Positions 50,037 through 61,352 of a stretch of DNA of 64,000 bases are shown here, piece after piece. Position 1 is the stretch's first letter; the number at the start of each line of letters is the position of its first letter. A model generated the notes under the pieces. The model saw only the letters and a program-made list of their open reading frames with translations. It did not search any database and was not told the DNA's origin. The position numbers and the translations under genes are program-made. The stretch is taken from contig OZ025829.1 in assembly GCA_964019425.1 (NCBI GenBank), positions 124,001 to 188,000 on the forward strand. The letters are read 5' to 3'. This DNA comes from Flectonema sp. DT1601. Lineage: Eukaryota; Euglenozoa; Diplonemea; Diplonemida; Diplonemidae.

Positions 50037-50998
50037 CTATACCCAGGCGGCTTCTATGTCCAAACCGACAGGGGTGAGGAGAATATCTTCAGCATCTTGA
50101 AATGAACCGCAGGAGTCAGTCTCGCATGCAGATTCAAAGTTGCTGGTTGGAGTTAACGGCACAATTTCTTCAACCTCAATAAACTCCTTTGCGATTACCT
50201 CATTGGAAAGGTGTTCAGCAACGATAAACAGTTGCATTTTAAACGCTAGGACAGCTTCCATTAAAGTGCTGCTTCTCTGAACTGCCTGAACAGCAGCTAT
50301 TCTATTATGGCCATTCATATCTGAAAGTCCAATCATCTCACCCTGAGATGTGATGATAGAATATGTTTGAAATTCTCTTGATGGACCCTCAGCCATCAAG
50401 TTGACAATTAATTCAGCTTGCTTGTCTCCAGTCAAGTTCTTAACAGACTGAGACACTGTCATCAAAACCTGTTTTTTGATATATTAATAGACTTGGAAAA
50501 ACTATAATTGTATTTAAAAAAAAAAAAAAAAAAACATACCTGACGTGTTCTGGTAGTGCCTCTGAAGGAGTCAACTGTAGTAGTAGTTGGAAAGTCTACG
50601 TACTTTACATTACATGAACTGTCAAGTAGGTTTTCGGTATCAAATTGCTTAGTCGCAGTGACAAGCTCTTGAAATCTTGAGTTACTTGAATCGGTCATTT
50701 CGACGGTGAATTCTGTTGGAGTTTTTTCTGATAGACTCTCTCTCAGAATAGAAACAGTTTGCATAAGTCTTGCTGATGCTTCTTTGTGTTCAGAACTGCA
50801 AACAGTTGATTCAACATCCTCAACAACAACTTGAGTGTTGATTTTCTTAACGTCTGTCATCATATCACTCAAGTCTTTGATGGTAACTCTAACAGACTCG
50901 ATGGATTCTAATCCCAACAACTGTAGACAGGTCAGGGCATCCAATGCCTTCTTCACCTCTTCCTCTTTCAATCTCTTGAATAGCGGAGATCTGCTCAT
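50037..50998 (-). CDS. Hypothetical protein, 296 residues
   Basis: Two exons, 50998-50540 and 50468-50037, across a 71-nt intron (GTATGT followed by a long T run ... CAAAAAACAG). The join gives TTRTRQVLMTVSQSVKNLTG in frame. The sequence is mostly helical and rather charged: KRLKEEEVKKALDALTCLQLLG at the start, a mid-region with DVESTVCSSEHKEASARL, then a second half with EFQTYSIITSQGEMIGLSD and SSTLMEAVLAFKMQLFIVAE. No family recognised and no membrane segment. Its start has a strong acceptor (CTGTTTTTTTCAG) 17 nt upstream. It is the first gene to the right of the gene-poor stretch, and 362 nt from the LRR gene stop. Confidence 0.8.
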
Positions 50999-51360
50999 TT
51001 TGTGTGTCGCTAAGACTGAAAAAAACAGATAATTTTTGAAACCGAATCGGAAAACAGCTTTTTTTGATAGTACTTTTAGTTATAAGGAAGCGAGGGTGTA
51101 ATTAAATAAAAATTAGATTTTTTTTTTTTTTTTTTTTTCACAAACGCAGGATGTAAATGAAGAGTGTAACTTGTAAATAATATTTTTTTTTTATAAAAAA
51201 AAAAGTATAAACTCGGGAGAGAGAGTCAAACCAGACCTGTAAATATAACCCAATCAAAACAATAATTTATTTAAAAAAAAAAAAAAAAAAAAAAACGAAT
51301 CTTAGTAAAATGAACACTTAAAGAGAAGAAATCACTCTAAATAAACAAAAACAGTACTAC
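50999..51360. other. Short intergenic region
   Basis: Holds the presumed 5' leader of the downstream gene plus A/T runs at 51119-51138 and 51273-51295. No gene seen. Confidence 0.6.
51016..51032 (-). promoter_or_regulatory. Candidate leader splice acceptor of the 296-residue gene
   Basis: Minus strand TATCTGTTTTTTTCAG, AG 17 nt before the ATG. Confidence 0.6.
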
Positions 51361-54300
51361 TTATCGCCGTCCGTATGCCTCTTCTTCAAATGCTTGAGAT
51401 TTTACGACAATTTCCTGAACGGCTCTCGTGTAAAGCCTGTCGATATTTTTAACTATGTCTTCCTTTGGTATTTTCTTATCATGGCTGAACTTCTCTCCTC
51501 TCCTAGCTGCTGCTGCTATAAGATGCTTTTTCTTTAAATTGGGATCTGATATCATTCTGCGGAGTAATTTCTGTTCCTCAGCAGGAGTTAGTCGTTTTGG
51601 TGTCTTCGCATTGGCCAACTGACGGAGTCGCTTAAGACGACTCTCTCGCTTTAAAGAAAGCTCCGCGTAGTACAATCGCTTCAGTAATGCGTCTTCGGCA
51701 GTTGCGGAAAGATTGAATTGTCCAATTGCGTCCTGTTAGTAATTGTTGTTGAGATTCATAAATCATTTTCATTATCATAATATAAGAAATAAGAATAACA
51801 TACTGAAGTACGAGCTGACTGTTCTCTCAGTTCACGAATAGTCATACGAGAAGGACAAAGAGCATACAAGTCTCCGGGTGAATCTCCGTCAACAGATCGA
51901 AGAAGAGGAACACCAGCTGGTGATTGACCAGATCTATTTGAATTCACTTGACGAGTTCTTGAGCAATGAGCTGACTGCGGTCTTCTTTGTCTGCTGGTAC
52001 TCGGGGTAGTAGATCTGAGAACTGATCGACTTGCTTGTGGTCGCTGACGTTTATTTCGAGACTGTGAAGGAGGTTCTGGACAAACAGTTGGAGTACTCTG
52101 TCTGACTGACTTCATCAAACCTCCTTCACTAAGTGATAAGCAGGCTTTGAAATCTTGAACTAGTCTTTTACTACTCTTCTCTATAACTGGTTCAGTAATC
52201 TCCATGTTAATTCCCTCAATTAGAAGTCCTTCTTCATTACCTTCTTCATCATGACGAAGAACATCAGCAACTTCCATATCTTCCTTACTCTGAAACTGAT
52301 CTGGTTTGGTCACTACGTTATGAGTGTCGTTGTTGTTGTTCAATTCCGCTGCTGATATTTCTTCTTGAGCGATCTCTTTACACTTCACAGATGAGACATC
52401 AACAGGTGTTGCACTCTGCTCTACGATAACTTCATTACCTATTACAGAAGGTGGTGTCTTGGTATCACTTTCCTTATCGTCAGCAAGTTGACCACCTGTT
52501 GGAGTCGGAAGTATAGTTTTCTCTGGACGCTGAACTTCCTCAGACGGTTGCTGATAGTTCTTCTCAACAAGTTCAATAGCTGGGAGGTTATCATCTTCTT
52601 GTTGTGGTGTTTTAGATTCTTGTGACTCTCGTACTTCAGTGATATGATTCACTATGTCTTCACGTAGGTTTGATGGAAGCACATCTTGTTGACATTCATT
52701 TGATGGCTGTTGTTGGAACTCATCGTTGGGAAGTTTCTCTTCTTCCTTTTGTTGTTGCTGTTGTTCATTGTTATTAATATCTTGTTTGTCATCTTCTAGT
52801 GGTATTACTCTGAACTCTGATCCTTCAACTGCCGACGGATGTTCCTTTTCCTCGTCCTCGATGGGAATGTTATTATTATCTTGTTGACAACTTATCATGA
52901 GTTCTTCTTCTCGTTGTGTCTCTTCGATTTCCTGTTCAACATGTTGGATTACCGACACCTGTTGATCTGAAAGAGGAATCACTTCCTCATTTATTATTTT
53001 TTGTTGTTGTTGATGTTCAACATGTTGGTCAGTAGGAAGATCGTCTAGCGCCGACTCCGACAGTGTTGCGATCTGTGTTTGTTCTTCTTCTACACCTTGT
53101 GAGGTTAGATCTTGAGAGGTGGTCACTTTATTAATATTTTCTTGTTTATCATCAGCTGAAGGTGATACACAATTCAGAACATCTTCAGTGAATTCTTGAG
53201 TCGCATCCCTTTCAATGTTCTCTTTTCGGATAAATGAACTTGAAGTTGACCAGGTGCTACTAGTCATGTCGATATCTCCCTGATGAGATCCTTTTTTAGG
53301 TTCCGAAGCTTCCAACCCGACAGGAACCCTTGCCTGCTCCTTCTTTACAAATGAACTAGCTGTAGACCAAACACTGCTGTTGTCTTCATTAACAGCTGGA
53401 TCTCCACACATGTTGATTTCTACTTCTTCTTCATTAATGCACTCTTCGTCTGATTGATGATTGATATCAATCAGTCGATCATCTGGTTGAGATGTACCAA
53501 CCTGATCAGTGAATTCATTATTTGGTAATTCAATAATCTGATCTACTTGTTCATTGTACTCCTGTTTATGTTCATCATCTGGAGTGTCTTTATTAACTTC
53601 TTCTATTTGATGATTAATTGGAAGACTCTCCACTTGAGTAGCAGTTGACTCCTCATTTTGTTTAACATCAGAAGTCTTCTCTACTTCATTCACGTTACTA
53701 TGATCTTCACTGAAGTTGATATCCAACTCACTCTGAGAGTCCAGTACTTCTTGTTGTTGTTGTCGTTGATCATTTCCATTCGATGATATTTGTGTTTCAT
53801 GTTGTTCAGTGAAGTCTTGTTGTAATACAACTTCCTCGGAGTACTCATCGTTGGATGGTTTGACTTTGTTGTCCGCAGGATGTACGTCTACTTCATGATT
53901 GGTATGAACCGTATGAAGTGATGTGGTATCAACTTGTTGTTTGATCTCAGTGTTAGTATGATGAGAGTTTGTCGAAGATTGTGAGCAACTATCGAACTGT
54001 TTATCATCTGGATGTGGATGTGGATGTGGATGTGTACAACTCTGTTCTTCGATGCTTTCTTGCAGCTGTTCGTCACTTGTACTTGCGTGGCTGCCTTCTT
54101 CCTTTGCAGTAGTCAACTGTTCCTCCTCAGCATGTGATGATAGGAATTGTTGCTTACTTTCTTCATTCTCTTCTTCATTAGTCTGGTCTCCAATAGGATT
54201 GATATGATCATCATCTTCATTCAACTGTTGGAGTTGTTTATTGTAGTTGAGATCCCCATTATGAGTTCCCTCTTCTTCTTCTTGTTGACTGTCGGGATTG

Positions 54301-57300
54301 CTCTCCTCTCCATTCTTCATAACGGGGCTGTCGGTGTCATCTGACTGAGTCCTTTCCTGAGGAGCAGTCTTCTCGAAGGTTTCTCTCATTTCTTCCTTCG
54401 TCTCACTCGATTGGTTGTCAGATAATTTAATATGTTCATCTTCATGAGTTTGAGACTGTTGGTTATCAGTCTGATGAATGTCCTGAGATGTAACCTGGCT
54501 ATCCCCATCAGGGATTTCAATATCCTTGGCAGGGTAATCTCCAACAGTCTCATGTACGTGTGGCTGCTCAGGTTTTATTTGTGAAATCTCTTCGTCGACT
54601 TCGACATCAACTTCGGAAACGTTTTCGGATTTTACTTCTGCTGTTGCTTCGTGTGGTTCCTCGTCGGAGATCTCCTTCTCCTCATCGGAATTCATATTTT
54701 CTTTTGCATGATGAGGTAAGCCTTGAAGTGATCCGTCCTCAGGTACTGGAGTCTGGTTGGTATTTAATTCTGAATTATCCATATCGACTTCGACCTCATC
54801 TGTTGCTGGAAGTAGTTGAGGCACTTGACCATCAGTTTGTTGAATGCTTTGAGATGTTGGGCTCATATGTTCTTTTGCCTCATGGGATGTGTCCTCAGGT
54901 TTTCCTTCCTCATTTGCTGGAGTCTCGCTGGTGCTTATTTGTGAATTCTCTTCATCGGCTGCGGCCTCAGATGCTTCGTGAGGTTCAGGCTGCGGAGATA
55001 TTTCTTCTTCCATTGGCTCATGGGATTGGTCCTCTTGTTGAGTCTGGTTGGTATTTAATTGCGAGTTCTCTTCATCGGCTACAGCTTCGGCCGCTTCGTG
55101 AGGTTCAGGCTGCAGAGATGTTTCCTCTTCCATTGGCTCATGGGATTGGTCCTCTTGTTGAGTCTGGTTGGTATTTAATTGCGAGTTCTCTTCATCGGCT
55201 ACAGCTTCGGCCGCTTCGTGAGGTTCAGGCTGCAGAGATGTTTCCTCTTCCATTGGCTCATGGGATTGGTCCTCTTGTTGAGTCTGGTTGGTATTTAATT
55301 GCGAGTTCTCTTCATCGGCTACAGCTTCGGACGCTTCGTGAGGTTCAGGCTGCAGAGATGTTTCCTCTTCCATTGGCTCATGGGATTGGTCCTCTTGTTG
55401 AGTCTGGTTGGTATTTAATTGCGAGTTCTCTTCATCGGCTACAGCTTCGGACGCTTCGTGTGGTTGAGGCAGCTGAGATGTTTCCTTTTCCGTTTCCTCA
55501 TTCGGGTGATCTTCAAGTATTCCCTTCTCAAGTAATGGAGTCTGGTCGATATTTAATTGTGACATCTCTTCATCAACTTCTAACACATTATCAGATTTAT
55601 CCTTCTCAAGTACTTCTTGTGATTGAAGTAGTTGAGGATTGATATCATCTTCTAATTGTTTCTCAACAGTACCTTCGTAATGATGTTCAGGTTGCTGGGT
55701 ATCGCTTTCTTGATGTTCCTGTTGGATTAAAGTTGCTGAATCAACTAGTTGAGATGCGTCATCAGGTTCTGTCTCGTGTCCAAGTGGAGTATTTATTAGT
55801 TCGTTTTGAGATTGATTATTATCATTTAACCCTTTTAAACTTCCTTGTGATTTTGACTTCTCCCGGTAGTCAAACTCTTGCTCGGAGTTAATTTGAGCAA
55901 CGTCTCGGCCATCCGAATTGTTTTGTTCACAGGAAATATTTGATTTAGTATCGAGGTCAGGTTGGTCTTTAAATTCACTAATTAGTTTAGTTGAGATATC
56001 AGTCGTTTCCTCATCCCGTAGAGATGATGTATCTTTTGGTGTCTCTTGGGGAGTATCTTCAGCCTGATGTGAATACATTGTTTCTTTTAGTTCTTCACCA
56101 TGTTGTGAGATTGTTAATTCAGACACGTGATGAGAAGAGGAGTTCCGACCTTCTAACTGACTTCCCGCAAGAGAAGAGCTGCTGACACACAAGTTGTTGT
56201 TATCACTCGCTCCCTCTGATGGACAGCTTTCTTCTTTTTGAAGATTCTTTTTTTTTTTTGATGATTTTTGTTTTTGTTGTTTAATCCCACTCTCTCTGCG
56301 AGATTTATTATTTGAAATATTTTTGCGAACCTCATCAGTGCTATTACTAGAAACAGAATGATTTCTCGTGTTGTCTTTTGATTTACTTCGTGACGGAGAA
56401 GCACTCTTTTTCTTTCTCGCTTGTTGTCTTTTTGATCTGTTCTCAGATTGTACTTCTGCATCAGATTCGGGAGACGGAACAGACTCCCTTTTAGACTTAA
56501 GAGTTGCTGAAGGATACTTTTTCGTATTCTGATTAATTTGTTTAACTGGTGTTCGACTATTCTTTTGCTTTTTCTGATTACCTTCAGAATCAGAATCTAT
56601 TTGTGGTTGCGGTTGCTTTTTCCTCTTTTGCGGAGTGGCAGTATTATCTTTTTTCGTATTATTGATGTGTCCCCCGTCACTTGAGTAGCTTTCTGAAGAG
56701 ACTGACGGCAATTGTTTCCGTTTCGGTTTTGATGTGTTTCGGTTCTTCTTCTTCTTCCTCTCTTCGATTTTCTTGTTTTCTTCAGATAAGCTCTCAGACG
56801 AAGATGAATAATTATTTTGTTTAATTGGTGTACTTCTATTCTTCTTACTGTTGGACGGCTCACTCTCATTAGAGAAGTCTTCAGATATCGACTGAGGAGG
56901 TTTCTTTTGTTTTATTGGAGTGCTTCTTTTATTTTTTTTCTTACTCTTCTGATCTGGTTCACTATCGTCAGAGTACTCTTCTGAAGAGACTGATGGAGGT
57001 GGTTTTCTTTTTGATTTCGATGATGCGTTTCGACTTCGAATTTTCCTCCGAGTTTTATCGTCTGGTTGACTGTGATCAGATTCAAGAGAAGAAGTGCGTT
57101 GTGATGGTTTTTTGTTTTTTCTGTTTACAGTTGTGTTGCGATCTTTTTTCCTATTGCTGGGCTTTTGATAAGTTTCGCTGTCTTGGCTGTCTTCATAATA
57201 CTCTTCGGATGAATCAGGCGGTGGTGGTGGTGGTGGTGGTGGTGTTTGTTTTTGTTTTGAATTTTTTCGAGCTTTCATTCCCTCCGAAGTAATTTTCACT

Positions 57301-59024
57301 TTTTTAATTGGTGTACTTCTATTCCTCTTACTGTTGGATGGCTCACTCTCACTAGAGAAGTCTTCAGATATCGACTGGGGAGGTTTCTTTTGTTTTATCG
57401 GAGTACCCCTTTTATTATTTTTCTTACTCTTCTGATCTGGTTCACTATCGTCAGAGTACTCTTCTGAAGAGACTGATGGAGGTGGTTTTCTTTTTGATTT
57501 TGATGATGCTTTTCGACTTCGACTCTGCTTTTGTTTTTTTTGTTCAAGTATTTGACTATCTTCAGATTGATTGTCTGACGACAGTGAGTGAAGTGATTTC
57601 TTTTGTTTTATTGGTGTGCTTCGCTTACTCTGATTGCCATTCCTATTGTCTGGTTCACTCTCTTCTGATGAAGTCGGAAGAGGTTTTACTTTTCTACTTT
57701 TTTTTTTCGAAGTCTTCTTCTGCTCCTGAGAACTGTCGGAAGAATATCTGACTGATGAGTATTTCTTCTTCTTTGACTGTGAGTGTTTATTTCTATTACT
57801 ACTTGTGGTTGATTGTTTTGATTTCACAGAATCTCTGACATCATCTGGGGACCTCATCTCTCTCTGTTTAGAACTGGATGGAGGTCTGGATGGTCGAGAT
57901 GTTGAACCTCTAGTACCAGCACTTTCAGGTCGTTTGTTAACTTTTTGTTGTTGTCTAACTTCGATTACATCATCAGAAGAGTATTCAGTGTCTTGACTAA
58001 TGGGAGTACTCGGTGGTCTATTTGAAATGTTATTTAGAATATAAGACTGTCCTCGTTTACTACCTCCTGAACAGTAGCTACTAGCTTGAGTATCTGGTCG
58101 TTGGGGTACCTGAGCATCTGATAATCGAGAATCAGGAGTCCTTCTATACAAGTCAGGTTTAACATCACTACTATTACTAGAAGAGTATTCATCACTACAA
58201 TTAGTTGAAGGGGATTGAAGTGATTCTTGATAGTCATCTGATTGATCATCGATTAAGGAACCACCAGATAACGACTCTCTAAGTTTAGCTAATGCCGTAT
58301 AACTCTCTTTCCACTTTGCGCCATCCGGTTCTTTTGAGAATGTTGGATCGAGTAAGGGTGACGTTATATCAGTGCTCAAACCATTAATCCATTGTAAGTT
58401 TGGAGCGAGGTCAAGAATAGAATCCCAACCTTCTTGTGAATTTGATATACAAAGGTATCTCAGATTTGGAAGATCTGACTGAAAGTTTGAAAGAGAATCA
58501 ACATCATTATCAGAGATGCTCAGTCCTAGAATGCCGCTGTAAGATGCAAACTCACAAATCAAATCTGACGATTCGATCTTATTAAAAGACAAATCAACAT
58601 GAACAGTTTTATGTAATAATTGCGGATGAGGAAGAGCCTGCACCACACTCAACAATCCATCATCTGTTATGTTATTACTACTCAAATCAATTTCTGTTAT
58701 CTGAACTCTCGATAATAATTCAACCAAAACAGTAAAGCCTTGATCACAAATACCAGAACTGTTCATATTTAACACGTCAATTTTATTATTACAATGCATT
58801 AAACTTTGTACTACTAACTCAAGACCAGAAAGATCGAGGTTGATGCCACCGAGGTCAATGCTTGTCAACTCTCTAGAACTCATGTATGAGATTATTTTTA
58901 TCACCATTTCTAAATCTTTTCCTTCCAATCGATCAACAGATTCTAAGTAAAAATGCTGTCCTGATTTCCTTTCTTCCGCTCCAACAAGCCATGATGGCTT
59001 CTTTTTCTTTCGACGGTCTGACAT
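51361..59024 (-). CDS. Giant LRR protein with long low-complexity region
   Basis: Exon 1 (59024-51804) and exon 2 (51732-51361) join across a 71-nt intron (GTATGT...ACTAACAG) to give about 2530 residues. An upstream non-ATG codon extends the frame to 59048, but an acceptor (GTTCTCGCAG) ends there, so I place the start at the ATG at 59024. Residues ~30-220 are leucine-rich repeats of ribonuclease-inhibitor type (e.g. ITEIDLSSNNITDDGLLSVV). From ~260 to 2350 it is disordered: Ser/Lys blocks with SEEYSDDSEPDQKSKK and RSTPIKQ repeats, Pro runs, an exact 40-residue Glu/Gln-rich repeat, then acidic Gln-rich sequence. The C-terminus (~2380-2530) is basic and helical (LTPAEEQKLLRRMISD) and may be a separate folded domain. 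No family recognised. A scaffold or cytoskeletal role is inference. Confidence 0.88.
54961..55500 (-). repeat. 120-bp coding tandem repeat (40 residues per unit)
   Basis: Units at 55021, 55141, 55261 and 55381, with a half-diverged unit at 54961-55020. The first two are identical over 120 bp, the third differs at one base, and the fourth is identical over its first 60 bp. They encode the NTNQTQQEDQSHEPMEEET-type block and keep frame. Confidence 0.95.
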
Positions 59025-59036
59025 GGCATTCGAACT

Positions 59037-59049
59037 CTGCGAGAACAAT
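59037..59049 (-). promoter_or_regulatory. Candidate leader splice acceptor of the giant LRR gene
   Basis: Minus strand ATTGTTCTCGCAG, AG 12 nt before the ATG. It decides the start, because the frame is open further upstream without an ATG. Confidence 0.5.
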
Positions 59050-59452
59050 AATATTAAAAAGGTTTTTTAAATATTTTCAACGAAGTGAATTTTCAACCCG
59101 ATCTTATTATTCTATTCATTTCTCTGTAAAAAGAACGAAAAGCTTAATGAAACATAAGAGACAAGAATATGGATATCTCTTGCTGAAAAAAAGAAAACCA
59201 GCACGTTTTGTTTGTTTTATTGAAAAAAAAAAAAAAGCCAGTCAGCGAACGACGGCAATTGTTACGTTTTTTAACGGTTAGTGAATGCATTGATAATGCA
59301 TTTCAGTTAGTTTCGAAAATCTTAGAAAAAAGAGAGAATCGGCAGTTCAATGTAATCCGCACTGACAATAAAAGAGATCCAAACAAATCACTCACGATAG
59401 ACAACTTCACAGTAAATATAGTAATTAAAAAGACAACTTATTTTTAAGTTTT
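59050..59452. other. Intergenic region, no gene seen
   Basis: Between the deiminase stop and the LRR start. Nothing recognisable apart from an A run near 59223. Confidence 0.55.
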
Positions 59453-60781
59453 TTAAACAAATTCAATCCAATTCCCACCAACACAAGTTCTCGACACAAC
59501 TTGTTGTGCTGAAGTTCCAAAAAGAAGCGCAGCAGCAAGGTGATCATCCTGTACTGAATCAATAAGATGGTGATTGAGATTAATTTCTGCGAAATCTGCG
59601 AGCTTTCCGACCTCAATAGAACCAGCATCAAGACATAAAGAACGAGAAGCTACTGTTGTTAAGTAAGTCATCAACAGACTTGCTAAGTTGCTTTGATTTT
59701 TGTTAAGAGAAGCTGTTCTCGTTAACGTCAACAGCCGTTGAGAATATTCATAAAGACGACACTCTTCGAACATATCAATGCGAGCATTGCAATCACTTCC
59801 TAAACAGATTTGTTGATTACAATTATTAATATCTGAGATGATACCGTCGCCTAGATTACCTTCTGTGAGAGGACATATGCAAGTCATTCCTCCTAAGTCT
59901 GAAAATTGTTGTAAATCAGTAGAGTTTGTGTGATTGCAATGAACAGCTGTGACGTTATTTAAATACTTGAGTTCTTCTTTATGTTCATACTTTTCAAAAG
60001 CAGACAACAAAACTTCCATCGGTCGTCGGCTAAGTAATTCCTGACAACCTGCAACTTCAGCAGGTTGTTCTTCGATGTGGATATGAAACGGAATTTTCTG
60101 TTCTTTTGAAAATGCGAACAACTCTTCGACGTCAGCAGCCTCAACAGCTCGTAGACTATGAGCCACCACTCCTAACGATTGATTACTTTTTAATTGTGTC
60201 TTAAGTCGATTCATATTATCAAAGTAATGTTTTAGTGTCGGAGTATTAAAACGATTCTGTTCAGGAAGAAGTTCCTTTGGTCCAAATCCACTGTACTTGT
60301 AGAAGGCGTTTAAGAGGACAATTCTAATGCCGGCATCGTTTGCTGCCTGAAGTGTTACATCATCGAAGTTGAAATCAAGTTGAGGACCGTTTTCATGATG
60401 AAAATAATGAAATTCACCAACACTTGTGATCCCACCTCGAAGCATTTCTTCAAAACACTTTTTGACTTCAGTGTAGTAACTTTCTTTTGTAGAATTCTCT
60501 ACCAATTTATACATTTCATTTCTCCAAGTCCAAAAGTTACCTTCCCCAGTGTATGTTTCTCCCTTTCCCCGAAGACCCCTTTGAAATGCATGAGAATGAC
60601 AGTTTATCATTCCCGGCATCAGAGCTTTTCCTTTAAGCGTGACATTCTCTTCCGAGTTTCCTCTTGTTACAGATTGAATGCTTCCGTTATCAATTTCAAT
60701 TCTGACACCTCTTTCAAAACTCTCTCCCATCCACGTTAATTCAGCTTGCAGTATCTGTCTCATGATGGTAGTTTTTCTCAT
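59453..60781 (-). CDS. Formimidoylglutamate deiminase (HutF-type amidohydrolase)
   Basis: A single exon of 442 residues, near the usual ~450. Bacterial HutF hydrolyses N-formimino-L-glutamate to N-formyl-L-glutamate and ammonia in histidine breakdown. Visible features: the amidohydrolase HxH metal motif in MINCHSHAFQRG (His62, His64), the substrate motif NFWTWRNEMY (~82-91), EFHYFHHE, HIHIEEQPAEV (His235/Glu238 region), AVHCNHTN (His281/284), EGNLGDGI and LGSDCNARIDMFEECR (Asp330). All match HutF rather than guanine deaminase or cytosine deaminase. Eukaryotes usually break down formiminoglutamate by other enzymes (formiminotransferase), so gene transfer from bacteria is possible. Whether the rest of the Hut pathway exists here cannot be seen. 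A second ATG at codon 7 is an alternative start. Confidence 0.88.
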   Translation of the reverse strand: MRKTTIMRQILQAELTWMGESFERGVRIEIDNGSIQSVTRGNSEENVTLKGKALMPGMINCHSHAFQRGLRGKGETYTGEGNFWTWRNEMYKLVENSTKESYYTEVKKCFEEMLRGGITSVGEFHYFHHENGPQLDFNFDDVTLQAANDAGIRIVLLNAFYKYSGFGPKELLPEQNRFNTPTLKHYFDNMNRLKTQLKSNQSLGVVAHSLRAVEAADVEELFAFSKEQKIPFHIHIEEQPAEVAGCQELLSRRPMEVLLSAFEKYEHKEELKYLNNVTAVHCNHTNSTDLQQFSDLGGMTCICPLTEGNLGDGIISDINNCNQQICLGSDCNARIDMFEECRLYEYSQRLLTLTRTASLNKNQSNLASLLMTYLTTVASRSLCLDAGSIEVGKLADFAEINLNHHLIDSVQDDHLAAALLFGTSAQQVVSRTCVGGNWIEFV

Positions 60782-60805
60782 TATTTTTTTTTTTAAGCAG
60801 TGTTT

Positions 60806-60820
60806 CTGTTGATAAATGAA
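60806..60820 (-). promoter_or_regulatory. Candidate leader splice acceptor of the deiminase gene
   Basis: Minus strand TTCATTTATCAACAG, AG 24 nt before the ATG. It ends like the cis class (AACAG) but sits behind a T-rich stretch. Confidence 0.4.
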
Positions 60821-61038
60821 AAAGTAAATTATATAAAGGAATTTTGGTGTATCCTGAGTTTTTTCATTATAGAATACCGAGTACGTACTTCCATTATACC
60901 GAACTATAATTCAAATTAGTTAGTTTTTTTTTTTTTTTTTTTTTTTTTTTGCCTCAAAAAAAAAAAAATTTAATAACAAGAGATTTCAGTAAAAATAATT
61001 TAAAAAAAAAGGTTTCTATAATACTTCTTTTTTTTTTT

Positions 61039-61143
61039 GGGAAAAACCTCTAATCCAGACACAAAAGTTTCCGAAACCGTCAACTCTATACAAAAAAAGT
61101 TGGCGGTTTCGGAAACTTTTGTGTTCGGATTAGGGGGTTTCCC
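61039..61143. repeat. Foldback: 45-bp inverted repeat with 14-nt loop
   Basis: The left arm begins GGGAAAAACCTCTAATCC and runs to CGTCAAC; the right arm is its reverse complement with only a few mismatches and one length difference. The central 28 bp match except for about three positions. It lies between T runs on both outer sides. It resembles a small foldback/MITE or a stable RNA hairpin. Confidence 0.85.
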
Positions 61144-61352
61144 TTTTTTTTTTTTTTTTTTTAAATATTCCCCTTTTTTTTCGCATGAGAAAATAAAAAA
61201 AAAAAAAAAAAAAATCCCTAAAGCAAAAAAAGATTTTTAAAAAAAAAAAGTTATTTTCAACTTATACTACCTTTTGTTACGAAACTCGGTCGAAAGAAGA
61301 AGAAAGAGAACACAACGGAAGCATATTGTAATAAAAGTATCTAAGGCTCTTT

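Larger units (their letters stand above)
60782..61352. other. Intergenic region with foldback
   Basis: Contains a 27-T run at 60924-60950, the large inverted repeat (listed separately), and further A/T runs. No gene. Confidence 0.6.

Noticed and set aside
54560-55642. 360-residue plus-strand frame inside the LRR gene
   Set aside because: It exists because the tandem repeat on the minus strand has no stops in that antisense frame. Leu/Arg/His-rich and repetitive, with no independent features.
59025-59048. Earlier non-ATG start for the LRR protein
   Set aside because: The extra codons overlap the GTTCTCGCAG acceptor, so they are probably not in the mature transcript.
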